From positions 25,869,442-25,933,441 of the forward strand of contig OZ035998.1 in the NCBI GenBank assembly GCA_964035015.1: 64,000 nucleotides of DNA, written 5' to 3'. The notes under the pieces are model-generated. The model had not been told where the DNA came from and did not search any database. It saw only the letters and a list, made by a program, of their open reading frames with translations. This document shows, piece after piece, positions 11,742-23,404 of the stretch. The DNA comes from Corallium rubrum (Eukaryota > Cnidaria > Anthozoa > Scleralcyonacea > Coralliidae). The position numbers and the translations under genes are program-made. How positions within the stretch are numbered: the stretch's first letter is position 1; each line of letters begins with the position of its first letter.

Positions 11742-12743
11742 GGCTCTCCGAGAGGCGCGGGGGGAGTTGAAAGAGAGCCTGCTACTGAAGTAGTAACATT
11801 TTGGATTTATGCGTACAGATCGTACGCAAAATTCCCATTCGTAATCCCTTTTAATTAGTAACTTGTTGCGGTATTTTGCAGAAACACAAGGCCTAGACGC
11901 TCTCAAAGGTATTTTTATGGTTCTGGTAGTCATTTAATCAGTGCCGTGATATTTTGCTGCCGATGGGCTTTGATGTTGACGACTTTTGAATGATTCCGAG
12001 GGGGAAAGAGGCGAGTGTGAAGTGGTATGGCATACTGCACGCGGCATCTTGTCAGTTGTGGAACAAGATGGCTAGTAAATTCAGAATTAGTCATCACTAA
12101 AATATATTGTGTACGTATGTCGTCACATGTTGAATTAGCTTTCATTTGATGTATAGTTCAAGTTTCTCCGTTAAGTAAAACTCGTTAAAATGTCCACAAT
12201 GCGCGAACCGATGTTCGAAATAATATTACAAATAAACAGGAAGTTGACTTGTCACAAGTGTTAGTACAGAATTTTAAATGATATAATAAATGGGACACAT
12301 ATCAAACAGAAGCTATTGAAAAATGCTATTTGGGAAATATTTATAAAATGGGAAAACGTCGTTTATTTGATTCATTGCGTGGATGATTCACTAGAACACA
12401 TTCACGCAATGAATCAAATGAACGACGTTTCCACATTTTAAAAATATTTCCCGTTTAGCTAAAAACTAGAAATTTCTATCCCAAATAGCATTTTACAATA
12501 GCTTCTGTTTGATAAGTATCTCATTTGTTATTATATCATTTAAAAAAATCTAAAATTCCCATAAAAATACCAATTAGTTGAGAGCGTCATGGCCTGGTAT
12601 TTCTGCAAAATATCGCACCAAGTTACTAATTAATAGGGATTAGCCAATGGGAAATTTGCGCAAAATCTGTACGCATAAATCCATAAAATTACTGCTTCAG
12701 TAGCAGGCTCTCTTTTAACTCCGCCCACGCCTCTCAGAGAGCC
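11742..12743. mobile_element. Fold-back element with long inverted arms, ~1.0 kb
   Basis: The left end, GGCTCTCCGAGAGGCG then GAGTTGAAAGAGAGCC, is mirrored at the right end. The arms run about 200 bp inward, including the GGATTTATGCGTACAG and GAGAGCGTC-type stretches. At the centre (about 12272-12545) a second palindrome has GAAAACGTCGTT mirrored by AACGACGTTTCC. No domain is recognised in the short ORFs, and the target duplication is not clear. The superfamily is unknown. Confidence 0.7.
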
Positions 12744-13184
12744 AGCGGCCTGCTTATCCCTTTCCGGGAGGCGGGAAACTTGCAGGCGGAGGAATGGCCG
12801 CATGTAAAAAGCCGGATTTTGTCTTTTTCGTCTGATTGGTCCATAAGACAAAAAAGCCCGAAAAACTCTATTTGGTTTCTGTACATTTATAAATACGAAT
12901 TATGATTTACATAATTAACAATGCGTCTAACGAATCTTGGGATTCAACGATGTCACAGTCTCACGGACGATGTTTAGTTAGAGAAGTTTAATTAAAGTTT
13001 AAAAAATCTAAAGAAAGAACAGCGCGAATGTATAGAAAGAGTCCTGTTTAATGAGGATGTGCTATCTGTACTCCGTACTGGTTATGCCAAGAGTTTAATA
13101 TACCAACTTCTCCCAAGCGTCTACGGAAAGAGTTATAAGAGACGTATAATAAAACACGTACTGCGAATGTTTTGAATAGCTTAA
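12744..13184. other. No recognised gene
   Basis: AT-rich spacer between two inverted-repeat elements, with no supported ORF or exon. Confidence 0.4.
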
Positions 13185-13836
13185 GGTTACAGGATACCCT
13201 AGGAAGCCATTTCAAGAAATTTGTTACTGCTCGCTCAATTTTTTTCCGATTTGTCTCAAATTTGCAACCAATATAGTTAAGTATGTAACGGACACTATCG
13301 TACTATACAGTAAATAAGAAATAAAATATTGTTGCAGATATACTCATCAGTTTAAAATCACAGTACTTTCGCGCCGCGGTTTAAGGCGGTCTTTGGTTTT
13401 ACCAAAAAGCTCTCAATTTATCATATTTACACTTCTCAATGTCTGTTCTAAAAAAGGGTGTTCGCATTTTTTTATTAATGTAGTGGTTTAGCAGCTAGGA
13501 TATTTTATTTCTCGACCTATGTTGTGGCACAAGCAATTGACAAATAAAAGCCTGTAACTCACTTTTTTAGAACAAACATTGAGAGGTGTAAATATGATAA
13601 ATTGAGAGCTTTTTGGTAAAACCAAAGACCGTCTTAAACCGCAGCGCGAAGGTACTGTGATTTTAAACTGATGGTATATCTTCAACAATATTTTATTTCT
13701 TATTTACAGAAAAATACGATAGTGTCCGTCACATACTTAACTACATTTGGTGCAAATTTGAGAGAAATCGGAAAAAAATTGAGCGAGCGGTAACAAATTC
13801 ATTTCTTGAAATGGCTTCCTAGGGTATCCTGTAACC
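13185..13836. mobile_element. TTAA-flanked palindromic element, 652 bp
   Basis: The ends are GGTTACAGGATACCCTAGG and CCTAGGGTATCCTGTAACC, with TTAA at 13181-13184 and 13837-13840. The inversion continues through GAGAGCTTTTTGGTAAAACC and beyond, so the whole element is a near-palindrome. GG...CC termini and TTAA duplication point to a Kolobok-type non-autonomous element. Its right TTAA is also the left target copy of the autonomous Kolobok element that follows. Confidence 0.82.
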
Positions 13837-14128
13837 TTAAAGGGACATTCTACCCCCAAAACAAGTGGTGTTCATATGAAAGGTCTATATGTACTTACTT
13901 TGGAATGGGTATTCATTTCCTTCAAATCTTTTTGGTTTTCGAGAAATTTGACTTTGTTTGTCGTATTTTTGACACACTGTATGCCGCCATGTTTGCTTTG
14001 CTTGCGGGTGAAAGCGGTCCCTCCCATTAGCGTTTTGACGTCATTGAGTGATAGAAAGAAATTGTCCTTCGACAGCGTGGTGTTTATTAGCATAAACATC
14101 TTTGGTTTATCGATTTATACTTTTTACA

Positions 14129-14314
14129 ATGCCTCATTGCATGGTGCCCGGCTGCACAAATAATTCACGCAAGACTGTGGGAGTAAGTTACCATCGACTT
14201 CCTGCGGATGATCGACTGCGACAAGCCTGGCTCGCCAGAATTCGCCGTACTAATCCACGTTCGCGCAACAACTCGTTTGTTTGTTCGGAACATTTAAATG
14301 TAAAATGTAAATGA
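14129..14314 (+). CDS. THAP zinc-finger domain of Kolobok transposase (partial)
   Basis: The reading frame from the ATG at 14129 gives a THAP-type C2CH domain. C4 and C9 lie in PHCMVPGC, followed by the conserved YHRLPAD proline segment, the RQAWLARIRR tryptophan helix, and the C-x2-H pair in VCSEHL. THAP domains bind transposon ends in Kolobok and P-type transposases. The frame stops three codons after the last lysine-rich residues. An intron, or a frameshift near 14300, probably joins it to the acidic linker around 14329-14775. The usual Phe after the CxEH pair is Leu here. The ATG is chosen because CxxxxC starts at residue 4, as is typical. Confidence 0.8.
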   Translation: MPHCMVPGCTNNSRKTVGVSYHRLPADDRLRQAWLARIRRTNPRSRNNSFVCSEHLNVKCK

Positions 14315-14494
14315 AATGCAATTCACCGATGAAGATCTTGGGCTGGCGAGTATCGAAGAATGCAGATCGTCTGAAGGTACTTGTACTGATGCTCCTTTAG
14401 TTTTATCCTTTGCTGTAGACTGTGACCCATAACAACTACAACTGATACTGAGACCCAATGTGAACTGTTAGTAAGACCAACTAGAAGTATTGAA

Positions 14495-16230
14495 GTGCAA
14501 ACGGAACCTGTACTTTTTGCCTGTCAAACAGATAACAACCCCCCAAGTCCACATAAAGTTGCACATTCTGCTGCTGTTGACCATTGTTATAGCCATAAAA
14601 CTCTGCCTTCTTCACCCATTCCTTCTACAAGTCAAGCTCAGTATATATCTCCATCAAAAAGCATTTCTTCAGGGCCAGTTGATTCAGATTCTGATGGAGA
14701 TAATACTGAGGATATTTACTTGCCTGGTTCTGCAGACAGCCAATCTGAAACAGAAGCTGATAATGAGCCAGATCGGAGCCTCCTGCAACAGAAAAGGTTA
14801 TTGTGTTTAAAGAACAACTCGATAAGCTTTTTGTCAGTTGTTCCACTTGTGGTAAACCCATAGCTGAAAGTTCAAAAACTCTTGTTGGTAGTATGGTTGT
14901 GGCAAAATCATCATGTATTGATGGCCATGATAAAACGTGGCAATCGCAACCCATGATTCATGGAAACGTTGCAGGAAATATGATGATTGCAGCATCCATA
15001 CTCTTCAGTGGTAATTCATTCGCAAATGTAAATTCACTGGCATGTCGCCTCAACCTGGCTTTTATAAGCAGTGCTCTCTTCTATAAAATACAGAAGAATC
15101 ATCTATTTCCTGTGATCGAGAAGACTTGGAAAGAACACCAAGATAACCTGTTCGAAGAGATAAGAAAATCAAATAAATTAGAAGTGTGTGGAGATGGCAG
15201 AAGCGATAGTCCTGGACACTGTGCAAAATATGGTGCATATACAATAATGGACGAAAGCAGCAGTAAAATTATTGATTTCAGTGTCGTGCAAGTTACTGAG
15301 GTGTCTTCATCTAATGCTATGGAAGCCGAAGGGTGCAATCGAGTCCTCCAAAATATGAAGGCAAAAAAAGTAAAGGTGAAGTGCTTGACAACTGACAGAC
15401 ATGTTACAATTACATCTGAGATGAAGAAGAAGCATCCTAAAATCACACACCAGTATGAGTATGATGTATGGCATCTTGCTAAATGGGTGGTCAAGAAACT
15501 AACAAAAAAGGCCAAGAAGAAGGACTGTGCAGACCTAATGACCTGGATACAGTCTGTATCAGCTCATTTCTGGTGGAGCATATCAACATGTGAGGGGAAT
15601 CATGACCTACTCATTGAAAAATGGACTTCCATTGTTCATCACGTTGGTAACAAGCATTCATGGAGAAAGTCAAAGATCTTCAAGAAATGTGTCCATCACA
15701 AGCTTAAAAGAAGAGAGGTGAAAGCAATATGTTGGCTCAAACCTGGAACCGCTGCACATGTGGCATTGGAAGAGATTGTCTTCAACAGCCGACTGTTAAA
15801 GGATATGAAGTTGGTCACAGAATTCCATCACACTGGTAATCTGGAGGTGTACCATTCCATGATGCTGAAATACTGTCCCAAAAGACAGCATTTTAGTTAC
15901 GAAGGAATGGTTGCTAGGACACAGTTAGCTGCCCTTGATAACAACAACAATTGTACAAGGGAGCAAGCCGTGATCCAGCATGGTGAATCAAAAGGCAGTC
16001 TACGGTACAATGTGGTCTTTCCAAAAGTTCGTAAGACATGGGTGGTCAAACCAATAAAACAGCCGAAGACATATAGTTACCTAGATGACATGATGGAAAG
16101 AGTCCTGAAAGGTGATGAAGTCGATGGAGCCTGCAAGTCTACGCCATTTGCCAAAAATATTGCTACAAAACCTATGCCGAATAAATCAGCAGCAATTGCA
16201 AGCCACATCAGCAGATTTAAGCAAAAGTGA
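14495..16230 (+). pseudogene. Kolobok transposase: acidic linker and DDE catalytic domain
   Basis: An Ser/Asp/Glu-rich segment (14495-14775) is followed, after a frameshift near 14775, by a 475-codon frame (14803-16230). Near its start is a zinc-binding-like CSTCG. The DDE-type core shows GDGRSDSPGH (first Asp around residues 131-135), TTDRH (second Asp, about residue 198), DVWHLAK, and LEVYHSM (candidate Glu, about residue 348). The GDGR.DSPGH..KYG.YT.MD and TDRH..I blocks are typical of cnidarian and fish Kolobok transposases. The protein would cut and paste the element at TTAA. The core is open to the end. Only the upstream joint is broken, so an intron cannot be excluded. Catalytic residue assignment is by motif position only. 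Confidence 0.82.
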
Positions 16231-16519
16231 ACAGTTATCTGTTTTAAAACTTGCCTAATTACAAAGGTCGCAGATCAAGGTGATTAAGCCATATATATAT
16301 TAATGGCACCAAAAAAGTAGAATGCTGCATGGGCAGTGTTTTGCAAAAGTTAATAGGTTGTGAACTGCCGAGAATTTTGAGGAACGAAATACTGATGTTT
16401 CTGACCACACATGATGAACAACAATTTCTTATGGTATGTATGCCTTTCAATACTCAAAATATATAATGAACAAATAACAAATGACAACTAAATAATATAT
16501 ACATGTAATTATACAAAAT

Positions 16520-17376
16520 TCAATTTTCCCCATCCGACGCTTCCCTATGCCCAGCAAACACATGTTCATCTTCTGGTCCAGGAGGTGGAAAATGCGCTCT
16601 AATACAGCTTACTGCACAAGAGGGAAGCACAACTCTTATGTGCCTTCCAAGTACTCCCCAGCCTAATCGTGCAAGTTGTCTATAGCAATATGCTATGTTT
16701 TTGGTGTTCTGGTCCTTCATAAGCATTCTCATACTGTTGCTTATACTGGTACCATGTTGTTCGAAGAACCAACTGATTCAAACACACAGCCGAGAATCCA
16801 GGGTTATCAGTTATGCAAGAAATATTTGTTTTTAATTTTTCGAGGACCACCGCTTCTTCGTTGAGGGAGATCATCTCGGGGATTTCTTGGCAACAAACAC
16901 ACTCTACCACTGCATCCATCATTTGACAATTGCCACACTGACACCTAACGTTACATTAAAGCATACAAACGAAATCACCTTGCAACAGTCTTATCATTTT
17001 TCTTTGCTCGCAAAGTGAAGTCTTTATATTTATATTTATTGATATTTATATGTATGCATTTAAATTTGAAGAAGTCCGAATACTCGATTATTTATAAATA
17101 ATTATGGTCACATTTTACAAGAGATTATGTTGTTGTTTTAACTTACCATTCTAGGTTATCCAAACGGCTTTCGTCAACGGATGAATCCAAGTTTTCTTCG
17201 TCAGTAGAATCATCAGAACTAGACGTAGACACTGTTTTGGTGGGCTCAAACTGGTAGGGCTGTATCGAGTCGATAGAGTACTCCGCTTCCTTGGCTGGAC
17301 TACCTGGACTATTTGAACGGCACGACATTGCCATGGTATCCTCATTGTCGGAAGAGCTACTACTCGATCCGGACAT
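16520..17376 (-). pseudogene. P2X7 C-terminal (ballast) domain protein carried by the Kolobok element
   Basis: Exon 1 (17376-17147) encodes MSGSSSSSSDNED, a Ser/Asp-rich stretch and PYQFEPT, ending at donor GTAAGT. The intron is about 202 nt. Exon 2 starts at 16944 after ...CGTTAG. Splicing restores LEWCQCGNCQMM, then ECVCCQE, the CITDNPGFSAVCLNQLVL block, and YRQLARLGWGVLGRH, RVVLPSC, CIRAHFPPP. These blocks (WCxCGxC, ECxCC, HP/NPGF..VCLN..VL, YRQ..RW..G.LG, VVIPSC, IR..FP) are those of the zinc- and nucleotide-binding ballast domain of P2X7 receptors, here without any channel segments. One-base frameshift near 16700 separates the CLN block from the YRQ block, so this copy is broken. The start at 17376 is preferred because the upstream ATG (17412) lies inside the terminal repeat. 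Its role in the element is unknown. Confidence 0.78.
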
Positions 17377-17569
17377 TTGTATATTTCGAGCATTCGCCCG
17401 CAAACAAAGCAAACATGGCGGGCATACAGTGTGTCAAAAATACGACAAACAAAGTCAAATTTCTCGAAAACCAAAAAGATTTGAAGGAAATGAATACCCA
17501 CTCCAAAGTAAGTACATATAGACCTTTCATATGAACACCACTTGTTTTGGGGGTAGAGTGTCCCTTTAA

Positions 17570-18222
17570 AAAACGAAACATTTGGCAAGTTCATTGACGT
17601 ACTAATTTTAAGAAACAACGTTGTCTAACTTGTCTAAACAACGTTTTTCTAACGTTAGGCTATTTAAGTCGCCTTTATGTATGTATATTTATCACTCTGG
17701 TGATGTTACGTGTAGTATACGAAACGTTAGTAAATATTTTCAAAATTATTTTGTGTTATGGTTTTGTTTAAAGCAATATACTGGGCAAGAATACTCCTTT
17801 CTAAAATCAGATTTCCGCCTGGTTCATTCATTGCGATGATTTTAAGCTGGGAACATTAAAGCAAAAGTTTATGTAACCTAAACCTAAGAAAATTGAAGCT
17901 AAAGTTTATGTAAATGAACCTAAGTTTATGTGGTACGCTAAAATTTATGAAAAGTTTATGTACTGATTTCTTTTGTGTTTTCCTCATAAATTAATGAACT
18001 TCGACAAAATGTGTCGAGCAGGAAACCCTATGTTTTCGTCCAAATTCGCTCATTTTCAACATTGAATAGGGGAGGAGGAGGAGGGGAAACACGAACGTTT
18101 GAAGAAATTGAAAGTACGTGTCCAACATTATTTGACCATGATTGTATACGCTTCGCCTAGCTCATTTCATTTTTATCGATAAGACAGATATGTATAAGTA
18201 AAAAATAATATCGACGTTATAA
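17570..18222. other. No recognised gene
   Basis: AT-rich spacer after the Kolobok element. It includes several scattered AAGTTTATGTA-type repeats (17865-17970). No supported ORF. Confidence 0.4.
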
Positions 18223-19690
18223 TCCCCGTAGAGTCATTTTACATGCGTGGACAAACGTGACATGCGAACAAATTTCTGTGATCTGAATATTTGTTTGCGT
18301 GTGCATGTAGTTCGTGACAAAAATATTTGAACTAACAACATAATATATTCTTGACAAAAAGACTTGAGAAAGGAGTTTTTGGGATACGTATATCCCTTTC
18401 AAAAGAACAGAAACAAATAAACGGTTACGTATAAAGCACAACAAAGTCTTGAGTAGAAGGAAATCAGTCAAACCGAAACTCGAAAGGAGGAAAAAGCAAT
18501 AGCGAAAACAAAACAACGAAGAAAAAAGCCAAAAATTTTAAGCTTACGGCGAAAATATAGAGTAATCACGAACATTTAGTAGCACTGATAATTTTCGAGT
18601 TTCCCTGTTTACATCCTATCACTGTTTTAATTTTGTTTTCTATTACGTGTGTCCTTAAAGTATTTTAAACGTATATTCGTTGCATGGTTTTCCTTGCCGG
18701 CCGTTTCTTTTTACCTGTGACTGCCGTCTTATCTTCTTCTAAATAGTTTTCTTATCGTTTAACTCTAATTTTTAAAGAAAAACGTAACAAATAACAGAGA
18801 ATTTTCAAGACAATATTCAGAAGAAAAATTGAGATGAAGAATAATGCAGGTCGCACCACGGTTTGAACTCGACCATTTCGCGTGCGAACTGACGATATTA
18901 CCACCAGGCCACTGAAGAAGCTTCGGAATATCAGCAAAATATTAGAGTTATATTTTACAGTTCTTTCTATTCATGTTTACAAAGAAGCTAGAGCATCTAA
19001 AATATTTGCATTTTTCAAAGGCCTGATTCTACAGCTGCATAGCTGCCACGGTTATACTCATTTTATGGCATTTCAAATTCATTTAGAATAGCAAAAACAA
19101 ATTTCGTTTCAAAATCTGAAGTGCTAAAACTGTTTTCAGCTGGAAAAACTGTTTTCATGCAGTCACATCTGTAATGCTTGAACATGCAGCATTTATACGC
19201 TTAACCGTTTTTTATGCCAAATTATAAAACATATTAAACGGATACGTTTAAAATACTTGAAGAACACACGAAATCGAAAACAAAATTACTGTTACAGTGA
19301 CAGGATATATTAAAAACAGAGAAACACGAACAGCATTGCTACTAAATGTTTACCGTATAAGCTTAACCTTTCCAGCCTTTTTCTTCGTTGGTTTTTTCGC
19401 TATTGCTTTTTCCTCCTTTCGAGTTTCGGTGTGACGGGTTTTCTTCTACTAAGGATGTTGTTCTGCTTTATACGTAAACGTTGATTTGTTTCTGTCCTTT
19501 TGAACGGGATATACGTATTCAAAAAAAGCCTTTTCTGAAGTCTTTTTGTCAAGAACAAATTTTTATTGTTCCCAGTGCCCCACAATCCTAACCGCGCAAG
19601 TGAACGTACCATGCATAGAAATAAATAAATATTCAGATCACAGAAATTTGTTCAGATATCACGCTTGTCCACGCGTGTAAAATGACTCCA
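18223..19690. mobile_element. Fold-back element, ~1.45 kb
   Basis: The left arm (18223-18560) and right arm (19340-19690) are inverted homologues. Both hold the GAGTCATTTTACACGCG-like end, AACAAATTTCTGTGATCTGA, ATACGTATATCCC, and CCGAAACTCGAAAGGAGGAA. The centre is non-coding and holds a tRNA-like stretch. The right arm continues into the fold-back element at 19722. Class unknown. Confidence 0.75.
18849..18918 (-). repeat. tRNA-derived sequence inside fold-back centre
   Basis: The minus strand has an A-box-like TGGCCTGGTGGTAAT and a B-box-like GAGTTCAAACC at tRNA spacing. The arms do not pair well enough for a functional tRNA. It may be a SINE head. Confidence 0.42.
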
Positions 19691-19721
19691 CGCGTGTCGA
19701 AATTAGCACCCTTACCGCGGG

Positions 19722-21272
19722 CACAGAATAAGGATCAACCAGAAGTCCAACTCGCGGAAAAAAGTGTCCCATTATTTTTATGCGCATGCGCCAGTCGGCC
19801 ATTTTGAAAGTAAGTGCACCCGGGAAATTATCCCTCTCGTCCTTACGACCCTCGGGCTCCTGTATTCAATTACTCTCGGCCTTCTTGTGACCTTTTATTT
19901 AACTTTATATTGTTATCTGTACATATATAAATAATATTTATTAAGTAATAAGTAATTTACTTCAGAAAACATTTCGTTGGAGATGAAATTCTTTGACCAC
20001 AAGGTTATTAAAACTTCAGTACGCGGATACTACGGGTAAAAGTCCGTGGCAAAAAAGTCCTGTACTCACGAGCTGAGTTTAACATTTCTCGATGATGTCG
20101 ACACACTTGTTTATAGAGAAAGATGGCTAAAAAATTCGGAACTACGCATTGTTCAAATACATCGAGTACGTATGTTGTTAGAAATTTTATAAGCTTTCAT
20201 TCGGTATATCGTTCAAATCATAGTGTTTCCTGTAACTTTTTAAAATGTTCAAAATGTTCAAAATGTTCTGACCATTGACCATAAAAGTTTTAATATTTTT
20301 TCATATATTCAGAAGGTATGATTACTAATTTGCACCAAAAACGTTTTCAACTTCAACTAGAAATTTGCAAACTTTTCCACTCATTTCGTATTTGAATTAG
20401 CTTCTGTTCAAGAAATATCTTAGGTTCATGCCGGAAGTCTTTCTGAGGTTATAGCAAACACCAAAACAACAAAAGGCAAAACAAACTTAAGAAATTCATC
20501 CATTTCAGACGGTCCACGTCAAAATAATGATGGTTTTTTTCATATTTTAAAATATTTCCCAGCAAGAAAATTAAAAGTTCTGACATGAATAGCACTTGAC
20601 AACACCCTTTGTTTAATATCTTGTTCAGGGCAGTGCGTTTAGTATTTAAAATCCAAAATTCTATAGCACTTGTGAGGAGTCCATTTCCCATTATACAATT
20701 CTTATTTTACGAACAATGGTGAGAACATTTTGAACATTTTAAAAAGTTACAGGTAACACTAAAACTTAAATTATATACCAAATGAAAGCTTATAAAATTT
20801 CTAACAACATACGTACCCGATGTATTTCAACAATGCGTAGTTCCGAAATTGTTAGCAATCTTTTTCTATAAACAAATGTGTCGGCAAAATCGAGAAATGT
20901 AAAACCCGCTTCATGAGTGCAGGACTTTTTTGCCACGGACTTTTACCCGTAGTATCCGCTCACTGAAGTTTTAATAAGGTCGTGGTCAAAGAATTCTATC
21001 TCCAAAGAATCGTTTTCTAAAGTAAATTATTTTTTTACTTAACTAAATATTATTAATACAGATAGATAACAATATAAAGTTAATTAAAAGATCACAAGAA
21101 GGCCAAGAGTAATTGAATACAGGAGCCCGAGGGTCACAAGGACGAGAGGGCTAATTTCCCAGGTGCACTTACTTTCAAAATGGCGCCGGGATCGCGAGGC
21201 CGACATTTCCCGAGGACGCTTACATCAAAGGTGCCGACAGAGAGTTGGACTTCTCGTGATCCTTATTCTGTG
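19722..21272. mobile_element. Long-TIR fold-back element A (CACAG ends), 1,551 bp
   Basis: The termini are CACAGAATAAGGATCA and TGATCCTTATTCTGTG, flanked by a perfect 7-bp duplication CCGCGGG (19715-19721 and 21273-21279). The inverted arms extend about 550 bp inward, with shared blocks such as AAGTAAGTGCACC, TTGAATACAGGAGCCCGAGG and GAAAGCTTATAAAATTTC. No domain is recognised. It inserted into the GC-rich tail of the hairpin-tailed repeat, since GCTCCGGGCCTTCGGCCC follows on the right. A 7-bp duplication with CA ends could suit P-type or other superfamilies; the class is open. Confidence 0.82.
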
Positions 21273-21316
21273 CCGCGGGCTCCGGGCCTTCGGCCCTACG
21301 CCCGGGCTCGGGGAAA
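21273..21316. repeat. Remnant GC-hairpin tail of the hairpin-tailed repeat
   Basis: GGGCTCCGGGCCTTCGGCCC and CCCGGGCTCGGGG are the same tail seen at 760-804, 45757-45793 and 58062-58101. Here it is split from its left part (19680-19714) by element A. Confidence 0.75.
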
Positions 21317-21738
21317 ATTGTTTTCGATATATTAATTGAAAGGAATTTGAAATGACATAAATGAATATAGCCGTGGCAGCCACCCAGGCGGTTGTTTCAG
21401 TAATTTTCAACCAATTCAATGCCTTCTGGAAAATGCAAATATTTTAATAGATGCTCTAATAATGTTTCTTGTAAACATGGAAAGAAAGAACTGTAAAATA
21501 TAACCCTAACATTCTGATGAAATTTTTATGGAAGCGAAACCCTGGATATTGTTCATCTCAATATTTTTTTATGAAATATCATCCTAGAATTTTTCTGTTC
21601 CTCGTTACCTTTTTCTTTAAAAAATTAGAGTTAAAAAGCTTTTTATTTCCAATATTCCACTACAATTTAAATGGGGTTATGAAATAACCAAGGTTAAACC
21701 ACAGGAGCGGGGACGCAAGTGGTTCTGGGTTCTAATGC
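21313..21738. other. No recognised gene
   Basis: AT-rich sequence before the DIRS element. It may contain the element's left terminal repeat, which I could not delimit. Confidence 0.35.
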
Positions 21739-21854
21739 TTGGAACGCAGCTGGGCATGCAAGGTGTGCACGTTGACAGCACGTGATAACCTGGCTAAGCT
21801 CGTACTACATGAAAGGCTCGAGCACATTCTCGCAAACGCACGAGTTATCGCAGA

Positions 21855-23397
21855 GTGGACAACTATTCGCAAATGTCCGAGCCAACAGAGCAGAATCAAG
21901 AGGGAGGCCCCTCCACAAGTTTCATGGAAAACGACAGCAATTCAGGGCGACAAGATGGCCAAGCAGTGGCCCTTCAGTTAAACTCTCCGGAGTTTATCAC
22001 CACCGTTCAGAATATGATCTCACAAGTATTGTCTCAAAGTCATAGTCGAACATCTGTTGGCGAGGGCAACGTAACAACGCAATGCAACGCAGCGCCCATT
22101 CACTCCGTGGGTCAAGTAACTATTCCCCGTTTCTCCAATCCAGCGATAAGAGTTTTGCGCGGTTCAACGCTATCGTCAACAGCGCCTGGCATCTCCGCAG
22201 CGACTGTGTTGGATTCCAACGTCGGTTCCACATCAGGTACTGTGAACATTAATTCAATTTCTGCCCCACCATTTGTTCCACTCGCAAATAACTTGCCTGG
22301 TAATGCCACGACCCAAGAAACAGGCGAAGATGTCACGTTCAACGTAGAAGGGCAACGTACCGTACCAGGAACAAACCCCGGTATAGGCGATACTAATACC
22401 GGCATAGTAGCCCCGCTCGCGCTGGGGCCTGGGCATACACCTATTCCCGCCAAACTGGTAGAAAAAATTTTGACAGGGCAGTATATCGACATGGCGGAGT
22501 TGATCCCCGAGAACTTGGACGATCACTCCGAACAATTCCAATTCAGCACGGTGGCGGGACCCGTTATTATTCCCACGTTACCATATTCTAGAAAGCGACG
22601 CAGGGAAATCTCGGATATTGTTACCTGGGTAGAATGTTTTGTCAGTTTTTTGTCAGTAGTTACAGCCTACTATCCCGACAGATCGCAAGACCTCTTGCCA
22701 TACATGTCTTTGATTTTGCGCACATCTCGGCGTTTTGGGGGCCTTTCCTGGTTGCACTACGACAAAGCCTTCAGGTAGGACGCGGCTGCAAATGGTCTGA
22801 CAGATTGGATTGTCGTGCGGACAGACCTCTACAACTACCACACGGCGGGCATGCCTCTCAACCGCGCTCAGACCTCCTTTCGCTCCACCGGTAAAGAAGC
22901 GCTCAGCATTGCACGACTGCCCCAAATCTGTCGATCATGGAACCAGGGCCAAAGCAGATACGGTGTCTGCAATTACCAACATCTCTGTGACACCAATGGT
23001 TGCGCCGGTGCACACCGCCGTATCGATTGCCCTCAACAGCAAGCGCGTCAGCACGCCTACCACCAACCAAAACGTCACCGCTCCAGTTCACCAAGTCGCC
23101 GCATTACAGCTCGACGCTAGAGGTTCAAACCTACCTCAAAACGAATTTTTTCTTAAGTCAGTTAATGTTCTTTCACATGTTTCGTTAGTGTCACCAATCC
23201 AGGTGGAACAATTCGCACTTGAACTATCCTCGCACCCGGACTGGGAAAAGGTCCGTTTTATAACGGAGGGCCTTCGGCACGGTTTTTCTTTATTTTTCAA
23301 TAACGAGTCAAACTTGAAACCGGCAAACGCTAATTGTAAATCCGCTCTTACTCACCCAGACGTAATCGATAACTATCTCACTAAGGAATCTCACTAA
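21855..23397 (+). pseudogene. DIRS gag-like region
   Basis: A first frame (21855-22778, 307 codons) begins MDNYSQMSEPTEQNQEGGP and is Ser/Thr/Pro-rich, then holds PIPAKLVEKI and a helical segment ending in RRFGGLSWLHYD. That is the usual DIRS gag ending before its zinc knuckle. The knuckle follows in another frame (about 22920-23035) as ICRSWNQGQSRYGVC, then HLCDTNGCAGAHRRIDC, a CCCH-like pattern. A third frame (22810-23397) holds the conserved pre-RT segment FALELSSHPD and EGLRHGFSLFF. At least two frameshifts break the protein. Confidence 0.75.
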
Positions 23398-23404
23398 GGT
23401 CGCA

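Larger units (their letters stand above)
13841..17565 (+). mobile_element. Autonomous-type Kolobok DNA transposon, 3,725 bp
   Basis: TTAA lies at 13837-13840 and 17566-17569. The terminal inverted repeats are about 170 bp (13841-14011 and 17395-17565), beginning AGGGACATTCTACCCCC and ending with its complement. They differ by only a few substitutions and one indel, so the insertion is young compared with its neighbours. On the plus strand it carries a THAP domain ORF and a DDE-type transposase. On the minus strand, converging from the right end, is a two-exon P2X7-ballast-domain gene. TTAA duplication, RGG...CCY ends and a THAP-bearing transposase are the Kolobok superfamily characters. Two frameshifts suggest this copy is no longer fully functional. 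Confidence 0.88.

Noticed and set aside
14803..16230. Host gene with a THAP domain
   Set aside because: It lies wholly between perfect inverted termini and TTAA duplications and shows transposase motifs, so it belongs to the Kolobok element.
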